A stretch of 64,000 nt of DNA from assembly GCA_039654915.1 (NCBI GenBank), contig CM077594.1:108390893-108454892 (forward strand), read 5' to 3'. This document shows, in pieces, positions 49,357 through 60,402 of the stretch (its first letter is position 1; every line of letters begins with the position of its first letter). Origin of the DNA: Aquilaria yunnanensis. Taxonomy: Eukaryota; Streptophyta; Magnoliopsida; Malvales; Thymelaeaceae. Under the pieces are notes generated by a model. That model did not search any database. It saw only the letters and a program-made list of their open reading frames with translations, and was not told the origin of the DNA. The position numbers were made by a program, and so were the translations under genes.

Positions 49357-51060
49357 TCAGGGCTTGAGAGCCAAAGCCAATCCCACCTTGGCTCCCTTGT
49401 CGATGGACAGAGAATCTAACTCGCCAGATACAGTGAAGAATGATTTGGGCCGCCACTCATGCTGAATGAGAGCACTTACCTTGCCATTGTTGTTCACACG
49501 GGCCTTCACCGTGGTCAACGGATCCCAAGCATGCTGTGTTCCAAGAGTGATTGTATTCTCGTTGGTTGAAAAGAAATGGTTTACTTCAGCGCCAACAGCA
49601 GTTCCAGCTAAGGGATTAACAAGATGATAGTAGGATGCATTAACTGAGTCACACTTGTCATTCCTGCATCAGGAGATATTCATCATACACCCAGAGCAGA
49701 TATTAGAAAGCTCAGAAAAAAAGAACCCAAAGGAATAAAGAAAATCCACCCACAGAGCCAATGAAGCAATGAGGTCTGCATTGGAATAGCTCAGTCCAGC
49801 ATTATACTTTGTGAAATTCCCAGACTTGCTGTCAAATGCAACATCAGCACCAAGTGCAAGACCATTGTTCCCAACAACGGCAGAGACGTTAACCAATGGA
49901 TTTGCTGTCAAGCCAAAACTCGAGCCGATCCCAACATAATCATGCAGATACTGAAGTTCCAGCTGTTGAACAAAAAAGAAAAACCATTACATTTCCACTT
50001 GGCACGTACTTGAATGTTCATATTCCGTGACACAAAGTTAGTGATGGCACTTTTCACTGGGTAGCCAAGTTCTTAGGCAACATAAGCTAATGACATGAGA
50101 ATCAAAATCATGACACTTACCTTGCTTGAACTCTGATCTGGGACTTTGAAGGTAAGAATTGCCTTCACCCCAGGGGCAGGTTCATTAAGGGTTATTGTGG
50201 TGACAAGCTGAAAAAAGAAGCATAAAATAGAGTTCATCAAACAGACAGATATAAAAGGTTCACAAATAAAACATGGAGTTGGAACCTTGTCCCTAAAATC
50301 GAATGCAAGTTAGAAGAACAAAATCAACCCAATTACCAACAAAATATGTATGAAATCCAAGTATATATGTCGAGAAAATGCATCAAACTCACATTGGAGC
50401 TAGTGTCCACTTTAAAATCAGCAGTGACATTCCTGTTCTTCAGCAGGAGCTGGGTGTTAATATCAGCCACGAACAGCTCTCCCTTCTTCGTTCCTGACGT
50501 TGTAATAGCCTAAAAATAACAAGGATTGGATTTAGTGCCAGTATATGATCATAAACGAGGGGAAAGCTATATACCCGATTCATCCAGTTCTTAAAACAGC
50601 TGCAAACAAACAGAGCAGAAACAACCCTAGAAACACATATATCTGGAAAAACTCACAAGCCATACATCAAGAACAAACACAATCACTCCCTTAAAAATAA
50701 ATAAGACCCTCAAAGAGAACAAAGATAAACTAATAAAAAATTTAAAGCATATAACACTGAATGAACTAAACAACTCAGTCGATGTATCAAAATTAGCCAA
50801 AAACAACGAAAGACGAACAAATTAGGAACTCACAACTCCAGTTGGAGATAGAGTAGTGAAGGTGAACTTCTGGTCAGTCTGGTAGTCCTTGTAAAGGAGA
50901 TCTACGGAAAATGAACCAAAACGTCAGAAACGCGTTCCGGAGTTAAACGATACTAAGATAATCAGAGCGTATAAAATACAAATATAAACGGCAAGCATAG
51001 ACGGAAAATACCTCTGGTTTTCTTGCCGATGTCGGAGTAGAGACCTGGACCCTTCGCCAT
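49357..51060 (-). CDS. VDAC: Mitochondrial outer membrane porin VDAC, copy 2
   Basis: Six exons on the minus strand join in phase to 278 codons plus stop: 51060-51012, 50901-50834, 50509-50393, 50207-50121, 49962-49754 and 49663-49357. All introns are GT-AG and at the same positions as in copy 1. It starts [16 protein letters not shown] and keeps the porin signature near the C-terminus ([13 protein letters not shown]). Differences from copy 1 include two extra residues ([12 protein letters not shown]), a Cys in place of Gly in the conserved NDKGDS turn (NDKCDS), and SLAL in place of SFAL. Every exon is open, so it is probably functional. The two genes are clearly recent tandem duplicates about 10.7 kb apart, each with a HIR remnant beyond the 3' end and a PIN8-like copy beyond the 5' end. 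Confidence 0.95.
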
Positions 51061-51122
51061 GGATTTTCCTGAGAACTTCCGAGAGATCTAAAAACAGCAA
51101 AAAAATGGGAAAACCGGCGAAG

Positions 51123-51130
51123 AACCCTAA
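51123..51130 (-). promoter_or_regulatory. Telo-box upstream of VDAC copy 2
   Basis: AACCCTAA lies 63 bp before the start codon, with a GGCCC word about 12 bp farther out, as at copy 1. The pair is kept in both duplicates while nearby intron sequence has diverged. Confidence 0.5.
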
Positions 51131-52496
51131 TAAAAGAATTTCGGCCCTTCTTCTCGGGTGGCGTTTTGAGGTTTTTGCGTCATTCCAATTTTCATTTTAT
51201 TCGGGGAAAATTACGGTCCGTTGGATCGTTCGGTTGGTTAGGCACAGCCTCCACCGTCGATACGTAACCTAGTTTTGCTGCCCTTAAACTGTTTTTAACT
51301 GCGATTATATTACCCTGGAGGCCTTGGGCACAGTAGCGCAGGCCGATTCTAGCTATTAACAAATCGGCTATCCTTAATTCAACTATTCTCACGATTCCAC
51401 TTCCAGTGCTGTCGGTCTCGAAATTGGATTTTTTTTTTTTAAACTGAAAAGCATGCTATATAAAATGTATATTTAATATCATTATCTTTGAGCATATATC
51501 ACATTGTAGATTATAGGTATGTTGCATGATTTGTCACGTTATATATTGTTATCGGTTTCACTACATATGAAATATATTAAATATAATTTTTTACATTTTT
51601 TATGCATTCTAATTATTTTCACATAATTTTCCTAATATAAATACGATATATATGAAAGGTAAATAAAAAATAAAAGCGACATTTATGACAAAATATGTGT
51701 ATTAATTATATTTTGTCATTTTATATATATGTATGTATGGCACTATGAGTTAAAATGAAAAAATTACCTTATCCATGTACTGCAATATACTATACCCACA
51801 CTTAATGCTATTGTGGTATACCTGCAAAAAATACACAAAAAACACGGGTATGCCAAAATACCATAAAATACAATGATACATCATGCGAAAAAAATGATAA
51901 CATGTGATAACCTTTTTTTACCGCATATCACAATACATATCCAGAATAAGTGCATATCATATGAAATTAAAGTTTTTGCATGTTTCTTGTAACTTAGATG
52001 GCCGCTGAGCTACATTAGCAATTATAGGCTTTCTACACATGCAAGAGCCCGATTCATAGATCACTTGTGTAGCAATTGTCCCCTCTTGTCGTTTTACTAG
52101 AACTTTGTAACTAAGTTGGATTATTTTTTAACAATAAAGAAACGAGAAATAGATTGCTTATACAAAAACTAAACCCAGAAAATGAGCCACATTAGCAATT
52201 ATGTGCTTTCTACATATACAAGAGCCAGATTCATAAATTACTTGTGTAGGGACCATCCCCTCTTGTCGTTTTACTAGAACTGTGTATCTAAGTTGGATTA
52301 TTTTTAACAATAAAGAAATGAGAAATAGATTGCTTATAGAAAAACTAAACCCAAAAACTGGTGTCAAAAATTCTTCTATTTAGGAATATGATACGACTAT
52401 TTTCCAACTATCTCAAATTGAAGGTATTTTTTATTTTTATATTCAAAACACAATACAAATGCATTACAAGGTTTTAGGGGAAAAAATGGACACTTT
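51131..52496. other. Non-genic DNA between VDAC copy 2 and the hAT element
   Basis: Similarity to the promoter flank of VDAC copy 1 fades near 51280. The stretch 51480-51960 is AT-rich with TGCAATATACTATACCC-like words also seen near 1.0 and 16.4 kb. A 177-bp direct duplication follows (separate entry). No gene was recognised. Confidence 0.45.
52006..52357. repeat. 177-bp tandem duplication
   Basis: Two head-to-tail copies start at 52006 and 52183 with TGAGCTACATTAGCAATTAT and TGAGCCACATTAGCAATTAT. They stay aligned to the AAAACTAAACCCA ending, with scattered substitutions. Confidence 0.9.
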
Positions 52497-52504
52497 AATA
52501 GAAG

Positions 52505-55500
52505 TATAGATGTTCATTGGGCCGGTCCTGACACGGCCAAGCTAGGGACCGGCTCGCGTCAAGCACGGCCCAGGCACGGCATAAGACCGGCTTTATTTGG
52601 GCTGTTTATGGGCTTAGAAGAGGGGGGGAGCCAAGTGGGCTCGGCACGGCCCAAGAGGCGCCAGGGCCCGGCACGACGGCGGTGTGCTGACCGTTGGCCA
52701 AAGTTCAGAAAATTTAAAAAAAAAAAAGGGAAAATGACAGTTTTAGTCCCTATAACGGCTCCCTGCCCTTTTTTGACCCCTGTAATTACGTTTTTGCCCC
52801 CTTCAACAACTATTTTGTAAGGGTATTTTTGGAAAAAAAAAAAGAAGGCCTTCCCCTATAAATAGGGAGGCCATTTCTACCATTTCTTCACACCAATCTT
52901 AGCAATCTCTCATTCTCTACTAATATATTCTCTCATTTCTTTCAAGCAGTCAATATTATTTTCTTCATTCTCAATCAATTCTCAATTACTTTCGAAGCTT
53001 GTGTTTTGCTCAATTTTGCCTCACACAAATGGCATCAAAAGGAAAGGGAAATGCTTCAAGCTCTTCATCCCGCACCGGTTTGAGGTCATTTTTCCGTGGC
53101 CTTTCCTGACCGGCTTCTCGTGGGACTCATATCCAACAAACTGACGATGACGAGCAATTCGATATGAGTCAATACGACTTGGGGCTCGACGATCAACTTT
53201 CTGATGATGACGTTGAGGAGGTGGAACCAACGGCAGCAGGAAATGTTGGTGGAGGAGATGGTTCTGAACAAACCCCGACAAGCCATCAAGCCAAACTTCC
53301 GACAGAAGGTAAAACGTCGAGACGCATCGCATGGGTTTAGGAGCATTTTGACCAAGTTTTTGAGAAGGATATTCATGGAAACGATGCGAGGTTCGCACAT
53401 TGCAAACATTGCAAGCAAAAGCTCTCGCACAAGAAGAATGCTAGCACAGGAACACTGAGACGTCACATGGAATCAAAGCACCCGACTTTATGTCCAGATG
53501 CAGCTACGAGTACCGGCGGTCAGACACAACTTGCAAGCAGTGCCGGCGGATCAGGTATTTTTAAATTTAATAAAAAAGATTGTAGAGAATGCATGATAGA
53601 ATGGATGATGTTAACTGAAAAACCATTTACACAATCGGAAGATAGACACATGGAAAATGGATTACATCATACTTAAACCCTGCTTTTAAAAGAACATCTA
53701 GGACCACTGCTAGGAGGGAGGCATTTAAAATTTATGAAGCTGGTAAATCAAACTTATAAGCATATTTCTCTGCTTTTGATCACTCTATCTCATTTATTAG
53801 TGACATGTGGACTTCACCACTAGGACAAGATTATTATTGTATAACTACACATTGGATTGATGATAGTTGGGTCATTCAAAAACGTATCATTGCATTTAAG
53901 TGGATGGAGGTCAATCATACTGGTTGGAACATATTCAATGTGATTTCAGAAAGTTTAAAAGAATTTTTTTGTTATGACAAGGTTTTTAGCATAACATTTG
54001 ATAATGCATCAAACAACGATGTCGCGGCTGAGACATTGATGGAATCACTAGAACCTGTCCGTGATGCCGCATTTTTTCATATTAGGTGTATATGTCATAT
54101 TTTAAACTTAGCTGTCCAAAAAGGTCTTCAAGTTTTGAGTAATGAAATCACTTCAATTAGGTGGGCAATCTATTATTTGAAGTCAAGGACCAAAGTTTCT
54201 AAAGAGTTTAAGCAATATTGTCTGGAAAATGACATTGATTTTAGTTGAAAACGTTTTAAACTTGATTGCCCTACCCAATGGAACTCCACTTACGAGATGT
54301 TGATAGATGTGATGTCATTTGCTGCACACATGACATGTTTTATAAATGTCAGAGAAAAGAAAACGATTTTGAAACAAGAGATGTGAGATAAACTGTCAAA
54401 ATTGGCTGCTGTACTGCGATATTTTTATGATGCGACTGTTTTTTGCTCCGATGTATACTATCCCACATCGTACAAAGTTTTAATGAATATGGTCAACATT
54501 GCATGGGTTTTTAACCAATACAAAGATGACGAGTTCTTAAAAGACACAATTAAGGCCATGAAAGATAAATGGATTTTATATTTTAGTACTATACCCCCAA
54601 TCTACTTACTTGCAGCTATACTAGACCCGATCGTAAGAATCACAGGTATGCAACAGTTACTAGAGGGTTATTATAGTTTCTTAAAAATGACTCATATTTC
54701 TGTTCATGCTATAACTGCCTTTATTGATGAACACTTGCGAGGGTTATTTACGATTTATGCCGGTCGGCATAAGGATAAGGTTGCAAACACTACTTCATCT
54801 ACTCCTGCGTCTTCGTCATTATCCGGCTCATTGTCATTCAATCCGGCAGAACAACTCCTCAAACGGCATCGTGCTGCCGCATCCGGTCTTACTTAAGTGG
54901 ACGCATACCTTAACCTTATTTAGGAGAATAGTGAGACCGACATTCTAGACTGGTGGAAAGCAAGAAGCAACAAATTTCCAATACTTTCCATCATTGCCAA
55001 ATAAGTTCTAGTTGTTCCCGTCTTAACCGTTGCATCGGAGTCCGCTTTCAGTGCTGGAAAGCATGTCATTTCAGAGAGACGTGCAAGGCTATCATCAGAT
55101 GCAGTTGAAGTTTGTATATGCAACCGTGATTAGGGTCTTGCAGCTTGCAGATTACAATATCACAAGAGTTCTGATGAGGAAAACCTCGATGAGATAGATG
55201 CTTAAATCCACTGTTTACTCATTATTTACTTACTTTGTATTTGATCTGATTTTGCTATTTAGCATAGATTGTACCTTTTATTTTGCATTTAATTTTATGG
55301 AACGTTTCGCTATTAAGTAATGTAAAGCCCGTTCCATGGTATGTAAGTGCCGTTTGGCTTTAAAATTAATAAAAATTCACACCGGTTGTGGTGTTTTACT
55401 CTTACAATAAGTAATTATAAAAATATAAAGATAAGCCTAGAATAACTATTAATCCCAAAAAATTTTTTGCTGGTTTATGTACTATTTTCTAAGGTAATGC

Positions 55501-56046
55501 ATTGATGATCATAATTTATTATCTTTATCTCTATTTTTTTTTTCATTATTTTATTTATTGTCTTGTAAAGTAAAATCTTGGTAATCATGGTTTGTTACTT
55601 TAGCATGAAGAAATAACTTTAGTCATTAAAATTTTAATAATTGATTAATAAAGGTTAAAAAAAATTCGTTTAACTCAAAATCAAATATATTATAGTTTTA
55701 AAACTTTTTGGTCAATTTCTTACCTTTTATTTTTATTTTTATTAAGTTACTGATTTAACCTTTGATTAATTAACATAAATTCAACATAATATTGTATTTC
55801 GTCATATTTTATAATGAGTTATTTAAAATTGAAGACTAAAAATAAAAAATTAAAACTAAAACTTAAAATAAAAATTTCAAATTTAAAAATTAAAAATTAA
55901 TGGGCCAGCTTGGCACGGTATCAAGTCAGGACCGGCACGGACCTGGCACGTCTCAAGCCGGGCTGTGCCCGGGCCCAAATTTTACAGGCCCAGGACTAGT
56001 CGGCCCGGTCTGGTCCCGTGCCGGTCCGACCCGTTGAACTTCTCTG
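52505..56046 (+). mobile_element. Defective hAT-superfamily DNA transposon
   Basis: An exact 8-bp target duplication, AATAGAAG, flanks the element (52497-52504 and 56047-56054). The left terminus TATAGATGTTCATTGGG and the reversed right terminus CAGAGAAGTTCAACGGG match at 12 of 17 positions, with the shared core GTTCA. Inside both ends (52520-52690 and 55905-56030) are GC-rich subterminal motifs such as GGCACGG and GCCCGG in both orientations. It encloses a broken BED-finger hAT transposase. The total of 3.54 kb is a near full-length autonomous size, but the gene is dead. It has no counterpart on the corresponding side of VDAC copy 1, so it probably landed after the block duplicated. Confidence 0.92.
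53029..55205 (+). pseudogene. hAT transposase (Ac/RICESLEEPER type), inactivated
   Basis: Reading from an ATG at 53029, the frame has a TGA at 53107-53109 and a TAG at 53338-53340. The BED zinc finger follows: CKHC at about 53400-53415, then HMESKH at about 53464-53482. The frame shifts before 53670. The RNase H-like core comes next (SDMWTSPLGQDYYCIT and FSITFDNASNN). More stops occur at 54245-54247, 54383 and 54893. The C-terminal dimerisation region is still recognisable: DILDWWKARSNKFPILS, then VASESAFSAGKHVISERRA and LSSDAVE, with further stops. Domain order is as in plant Ac-like transposases. Four or more stops and at least one frameshift rule out activity. Confidence 0.9.
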
Positions 56047-56054
56047 AATAGAAG

Positions 56055-57735
56055 CAAATTGTTTCATCTCCGAAGAGGGTTAAACCTTGGCCATTTTCCC
56101 TTAGGCCATGGATAACCCCCGAGCATTTTGAAATAACGATTGGACCAAATCTTAAGTGCAATAGTCCAGGTAACTCTCGCCTTTATCGAGCACTTTTATG
56201 AGATTTCACTGTTTCTTTGTTAACGGTGACAGCAGCCCTTCAACATGCTTCTTTGTTCCTTAATCATAGTAATTAGCTTCTTTCCTTTCATTTTATTTAT
56301 TTCAGTATATAAAAAAAATTAAGACAGGAATATTTTAGTCTAATGTCTCTTATCACGAAGCATCTTATCTTCAACTTCAACCGAATTATGACATAATGAA
56401 ATAGAATGCTTAATTTTAGTCAACTTAATCTAAAATGGATTATTTTTATTTTTTATATTTTTTACTTGAAATTAATTTTATTTGAAACTCAATATTATGT
56501 GGTTGTAATAATCCATTGAAAATATAATTTTTATAATCTTATTAAATTTCTATAAGTTTTTCTAGTTTTAAGCTTTAAAAAATTTATAAAAAGTAATATT
56601 ATTATGAAAATTTACTTCCAAATGGATTATTGTATCTACATAATATTAGGTTTTAAATAAAATTGTTTAAAAAATGTTAAAATAAAAATAAGTCATTTTT
56701 TATTAAATTGACTTAAATTAAAATAAATTGAATATAAAAATATAAATTATTGAAAATTTATTGATTGACTGAAATATCGTGATCAATTTGTAATTCATTA
56801 CTCTATATGCAAGCTACAAAATTAGGCGAAAACATTTTTGTAAGGGACAATTGTCCTAGAAAAGTAACTTCGTCATATTTATTTCAATCACTAAAAACAT
56901 GGTTGTATAGCATGTTCTATTAATTTTACGGGAATTACAAAATTTAGAAAACGCATCTCATAATTATATAGAAAAAATCATCCTAATTCTCTAAATTTTC
57001 TTAGAAACTAGAAAACAGAGTTGATCCAAATTCTAAAAACCGAAGATAAGTCATGTTATTGCCAAGCATTTAATAGAAGATTTGGAAAAGATGATAAGAT
57101 TGTTTTTTTTTCTCTCTAAAATACCAGCTTTGCTAAATGAAAGTTCTAAGTTGCACATCCATGATAGACAGAAACATATATATGTTGCAATATAAAAGAG
57201 TGATTTTTTTCACGTCCCATTTTCGTTTTAGAAACGAATTGAGTTTGGTTTGATATCATTGGATAGAAAATGAACAAGTCAATTGAAACAAAAACCTATT
57301 TTAGTCAATTGAAAATTTTGTTGACTTGTCAACGGTAGTAATTATAGAATATGGCTCCCAAATCCCAATAAGTCTCACATTCGACAACCCATAGACCAGA
57401 AAAAAAAAAATCAGTCTAGTTGAGCAGATGAAGCAAGAACAAACTCCAACAGTCCAACCAATACGATTGAAAACATCTTGTAGATAATTGTTTGTTGTTT
57501 TTTAGTAAGATTGTTGTTCTTAATTGAGGGTTTTACATTAGTATACGGTCTAATTTTTTGTGGAAGAATTTACAAATAAAAATGATAGTGGAAAAAAAAA
57601 AGTTTCCACCTCCGGTGGATAAGATATTTATCCAAAAACCTATGGCGCCTGAAAAGATCAAACTAAAGAAGCGAAAACAAAAGTTAATCTTCATCTATCA
57701 ATATATATATATATATATTGAGTAACTTCCCAATC
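56055..57735. other. Non-genic DNA, 3' flank of PIN8
   Basis: AT-rich with no gene. A dispersed palindromic repeat lies at about 56380-56755. A short (TA)n run lies at 57703-57718. Confidence 0.45.
56380..56755. repeat. AT-rich dispersed palindromic repeat, copy 2 (MITE-like)
   Basis: Related to the segment at 15856-16207. The shared blocks include GGATTATTGTA followed by CATAATATT-type sequence, ATTACAAAAATTAC / TATAATTTTTATAAT-type sequence, and AAATAAAAATAAGTCATTTT. The ends are imperfect inverted repeats (TTTTAGTCAACTTAATC against AATTTAAGTCAATTTAAT in reverse). Boundaries are approximate. Confidence 0.5.
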
Positions 57736-60287
57736 CTAAATTGCTAACAGAATATAATACACCAATGCCACAGGCAAAGCAATGAGCATCCCAAAGATCA
57801 CCCTGCCATTAGAGAAACACAAAAATCTTAATATCCAAAACATTTCACATCTGAAAGAAAAATGGAACAAAGAAAAAAGAAAGGGATTTATTAAAAACAT
57901 AATAACATTTAATTACCCAGTGCCCAATATATCTGGATGAATATTATACTCCGTTGCAAACACAAACGTGACTAGCCCTTGAGGTAAAGCTGCCTGCAAT
58001 TGCAAAGAGTTAAATCCCAACCATTAGTTCATTATATTGAATTTGAATTGTAGCCGGGAGTAGAGCTAGAAAATTATCTTAGTGGGGCCAATCAAAACTA
58101 ATTTCATGTAGAGATGGATCCATATAGAAATTATAGGGTCCATGAACCCCCTTTTTCAAGAAAAATATTAATAAGATATATATAATTAAGTAATTAGATC
58201 ATTTAAATTTTTTAATGGAACCTATAATTTTTATAATATTCACGTAAGCAAAGTAATATATCTCTCTTATTTTAATAAAAATAGAAAATAAGTCAGTTTC
58301 TTCTTTCCACTGACAATTAGGATAATGGATGTTTGTGTGTTTCACAAAAAAAAAAAAAAAAGAATAATGCAAAAAGCTCTATATTGGTTCTTTAGCTTTA
58401 ACACATTTTTTTATCTAGGCCTGAAACTTTTCTTAACACTCTTTTTCTCTTACATATATATAAGAGCTAAAAAAGGATTTTTGTCTTTTACATTATATAC
58501 AATATGAATATTTTGCTCATATTCTTCATAGTTTATATATTTTTCCAGTAGTTTGATCCACAATAGAAAAAAAAAACATAAATTAGATCTTTTTTCAAAA
58601 TTTCTTCTAATTTTTTTCTTCATTACATTATAGTATATGAAAATTTATAAGTTTCATAATTTAATGTTAGAAATTAAGAATTATATATGTATTTAGACCC
58701 CTTTATAAAAATCTTAGATCCGCCACTGATTTCATGCACTTTTTAATAAGTGGGGGCATCATATAAAATTTTATGGGGTCATAATGAATATTTTTAAAAA
58801 ATCATACACCAATCACATATTTTTTGCAAAATTCTGCCACCACTCACCACTATATGGCACTGCCCTTGATTGTAGTTCATTTATTTGGATTTTCAAAATA
58901 AACTAGCAAAAAATTGGCAATTCAATACAACCAAGTAAACATTGTTTGATTTTATTAGCGGTTGGTGCTATGGATTTAAGAGAAGGGAAGAGAACCTGTA
59001 TAATTAACACTCTTAACAATGTGCCCTTCATTCTGAACGCAAGAGAAGGGACGGCCATCAGAAGTGCACCAAAGATGAACCTCGTCACCATGGCCAAAAT
59101 TGCCAGCTTAATCCCACATGCTATTATTCTGCCCCTTAATGCCATAAATAGCCCTGTTCAGTGACACAACAGTTGAAAGGCTTCCCAGTGAGATTTGGTA
59201 TTAGAGAATACTGCAGAAGCAAATCTGAGGCATTCTCGTTGTGATGCATAATTTCATACCTAGGCTGAACATTGCCATGCCAAGCCCTCCATCTGCTAAT
59301 ATATCAATGGATTTCTGAATGATCGCCGGTAGCTTTAGATTCCACCTGCATCAATTTGAGCCATTGATTTGGATAACCAATGAAGCAAAGATTTGTTTTC
59401 TTTTTTTTTTCCAAAGAAATTCTTTGGAAGGTCACCTGAATTCTATGAATGCCCAGATAAGACCCAGCAAGGCTGCATAGATGTTAGGATTAAGCAGCAA
59501 CTTCTTGGCCACCTTGAAGAGAATCCTAATGATTCTAGACCTCCTTATAGGATCACAACTGCTAATTGGTTCTTCACCTGCTCTGGTATTTGCATCTGAC
59601 TCTTGTGGTTGGGAATCTTGAGAGTCCATTTCTATGTCCCCTTCACCAAGAGACAAAAACAAAAGGTTTATCAGTTTCTTGCATCAAAAGTTTCTAAATT
59701 GCCTGTTACTTTTTGGGATAGGTTTCTTTCAACTGAAACACATATTAAGAGGTGTGTTTGGTGCCAAGTGTTAGCAGCTTACCCGCTTCTGAAGGCACCA
59801 CTGAAGAGGCTGCTCTGGCAGCATTAAGTTCAAACAGAAACAACAACAGATTGTACCACACCAAGCTCTGCAAAACAACAATCTGAATCAAAAGAGTCTC
59901 CGTCTCTGCCCCGTACATGGCCTTCAACATAGGAATTCCCAGAACAAGAGTGTTTGGCAACGTCAGTAGCGACATGCCCGTGATGACCCATGTCAGCCTT
60001 CCCCGAGAGCTGAACCGCGCAACCACTGCCAAAACAATGAAGGCCAGAAGCTTCTGAATGCAGTCGGAAGCCAGGAGCTTGGGGTTCATCTCGTAAGGGT
60101 TGCTGCGAGCTATGAACTTGAAGCTTAGAAGAGGGAGTATGAACTTGGCGACGAACTTGTTTATGCCTGCACATTGATCTGGTGTGAAAAGCTTAAGCCA
60201 TCTCACAGCTATGTACGCAGATAACATAGCTACATATAATGGAACGGTTTCTTCCACAACATGATACACATCAGTCCCTGTGATCAT
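57736..60287 (-). CDS. PIN8: Short PIN auxin carrier, PIN8-like
   Basis: Six exons on the minus strand join in phase to 365 codons plus stop: 60287-59783, 59640-59436, 59345-59260, 59153-58996, 57993-57917 and 57802-57736. All introns are GT-AG. The N-terminal half has the PIN membrane region ([20 protein letters not shown], then [24 protein letters not shown] and NTLVLGIP). A short acidic loop of about 40 residues follows (around [12 protein letters not shown]). The C-terminal membrane region includes [17 protein letters not shown] and [17 protein letters not shown]. The short loop and sequence fit PIN8, an ER-type carrier moving auxin between ER and cytosol, known from pollen. The 1-kb intron 4 holds two nested MITEs. 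A dead copy lies at 46.7 kb and a sister gene at 62.8 kb. Confidence 0.93.
58109..58728. mobile_element. hAT-type MITE in intron 4 of the PIN8-like gene
   Basis: An exact 8-bp target duplication, ATTTCATG, flanks the insert (58101-58108 and 58729-58736). The left end TAGAGATGGATC and the reversed right end CAGTGGCGGATCTAAG match at most positions. The insert interrupts an older MITE that is uninterrupted in the PIN8 pseudogene, whose site still reads AGTTTCATACACTTTTTAAT. This gives an empty-site comparison within the window. It is 620 bp and non-coding. Confidence 0.9.
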
Positions 60288-60394
60288 GGCTGCAGTGATT
60301 TTTCCTCCCTTTTCTTGTTTGGTGTTTGTGATTGAAATAGGAAAAGGCTCTTTGAAATACTTCTTGTTGTTGAGTGAAATTCTGGCAATTGAAC

Positions 60395-60402
60395 TCTTTA
60401 TA
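60395..60402 (-). promoter_or_regulatory. Probable TATA box of the PIN8-like gene
   Basis: On the minus strand the word ATATAAAG lies about 110 bp before the start codon, giving a leader of about 80 bases. A second TATATATA word lies about 20 bp farther out. Confidence 0.4.

Noticed and set aside
53029..55205. Functional hAT transposase
   Set aside because: Several in-frame stops and at least one frameshift interrupt the finger, core and dimerisation regions.
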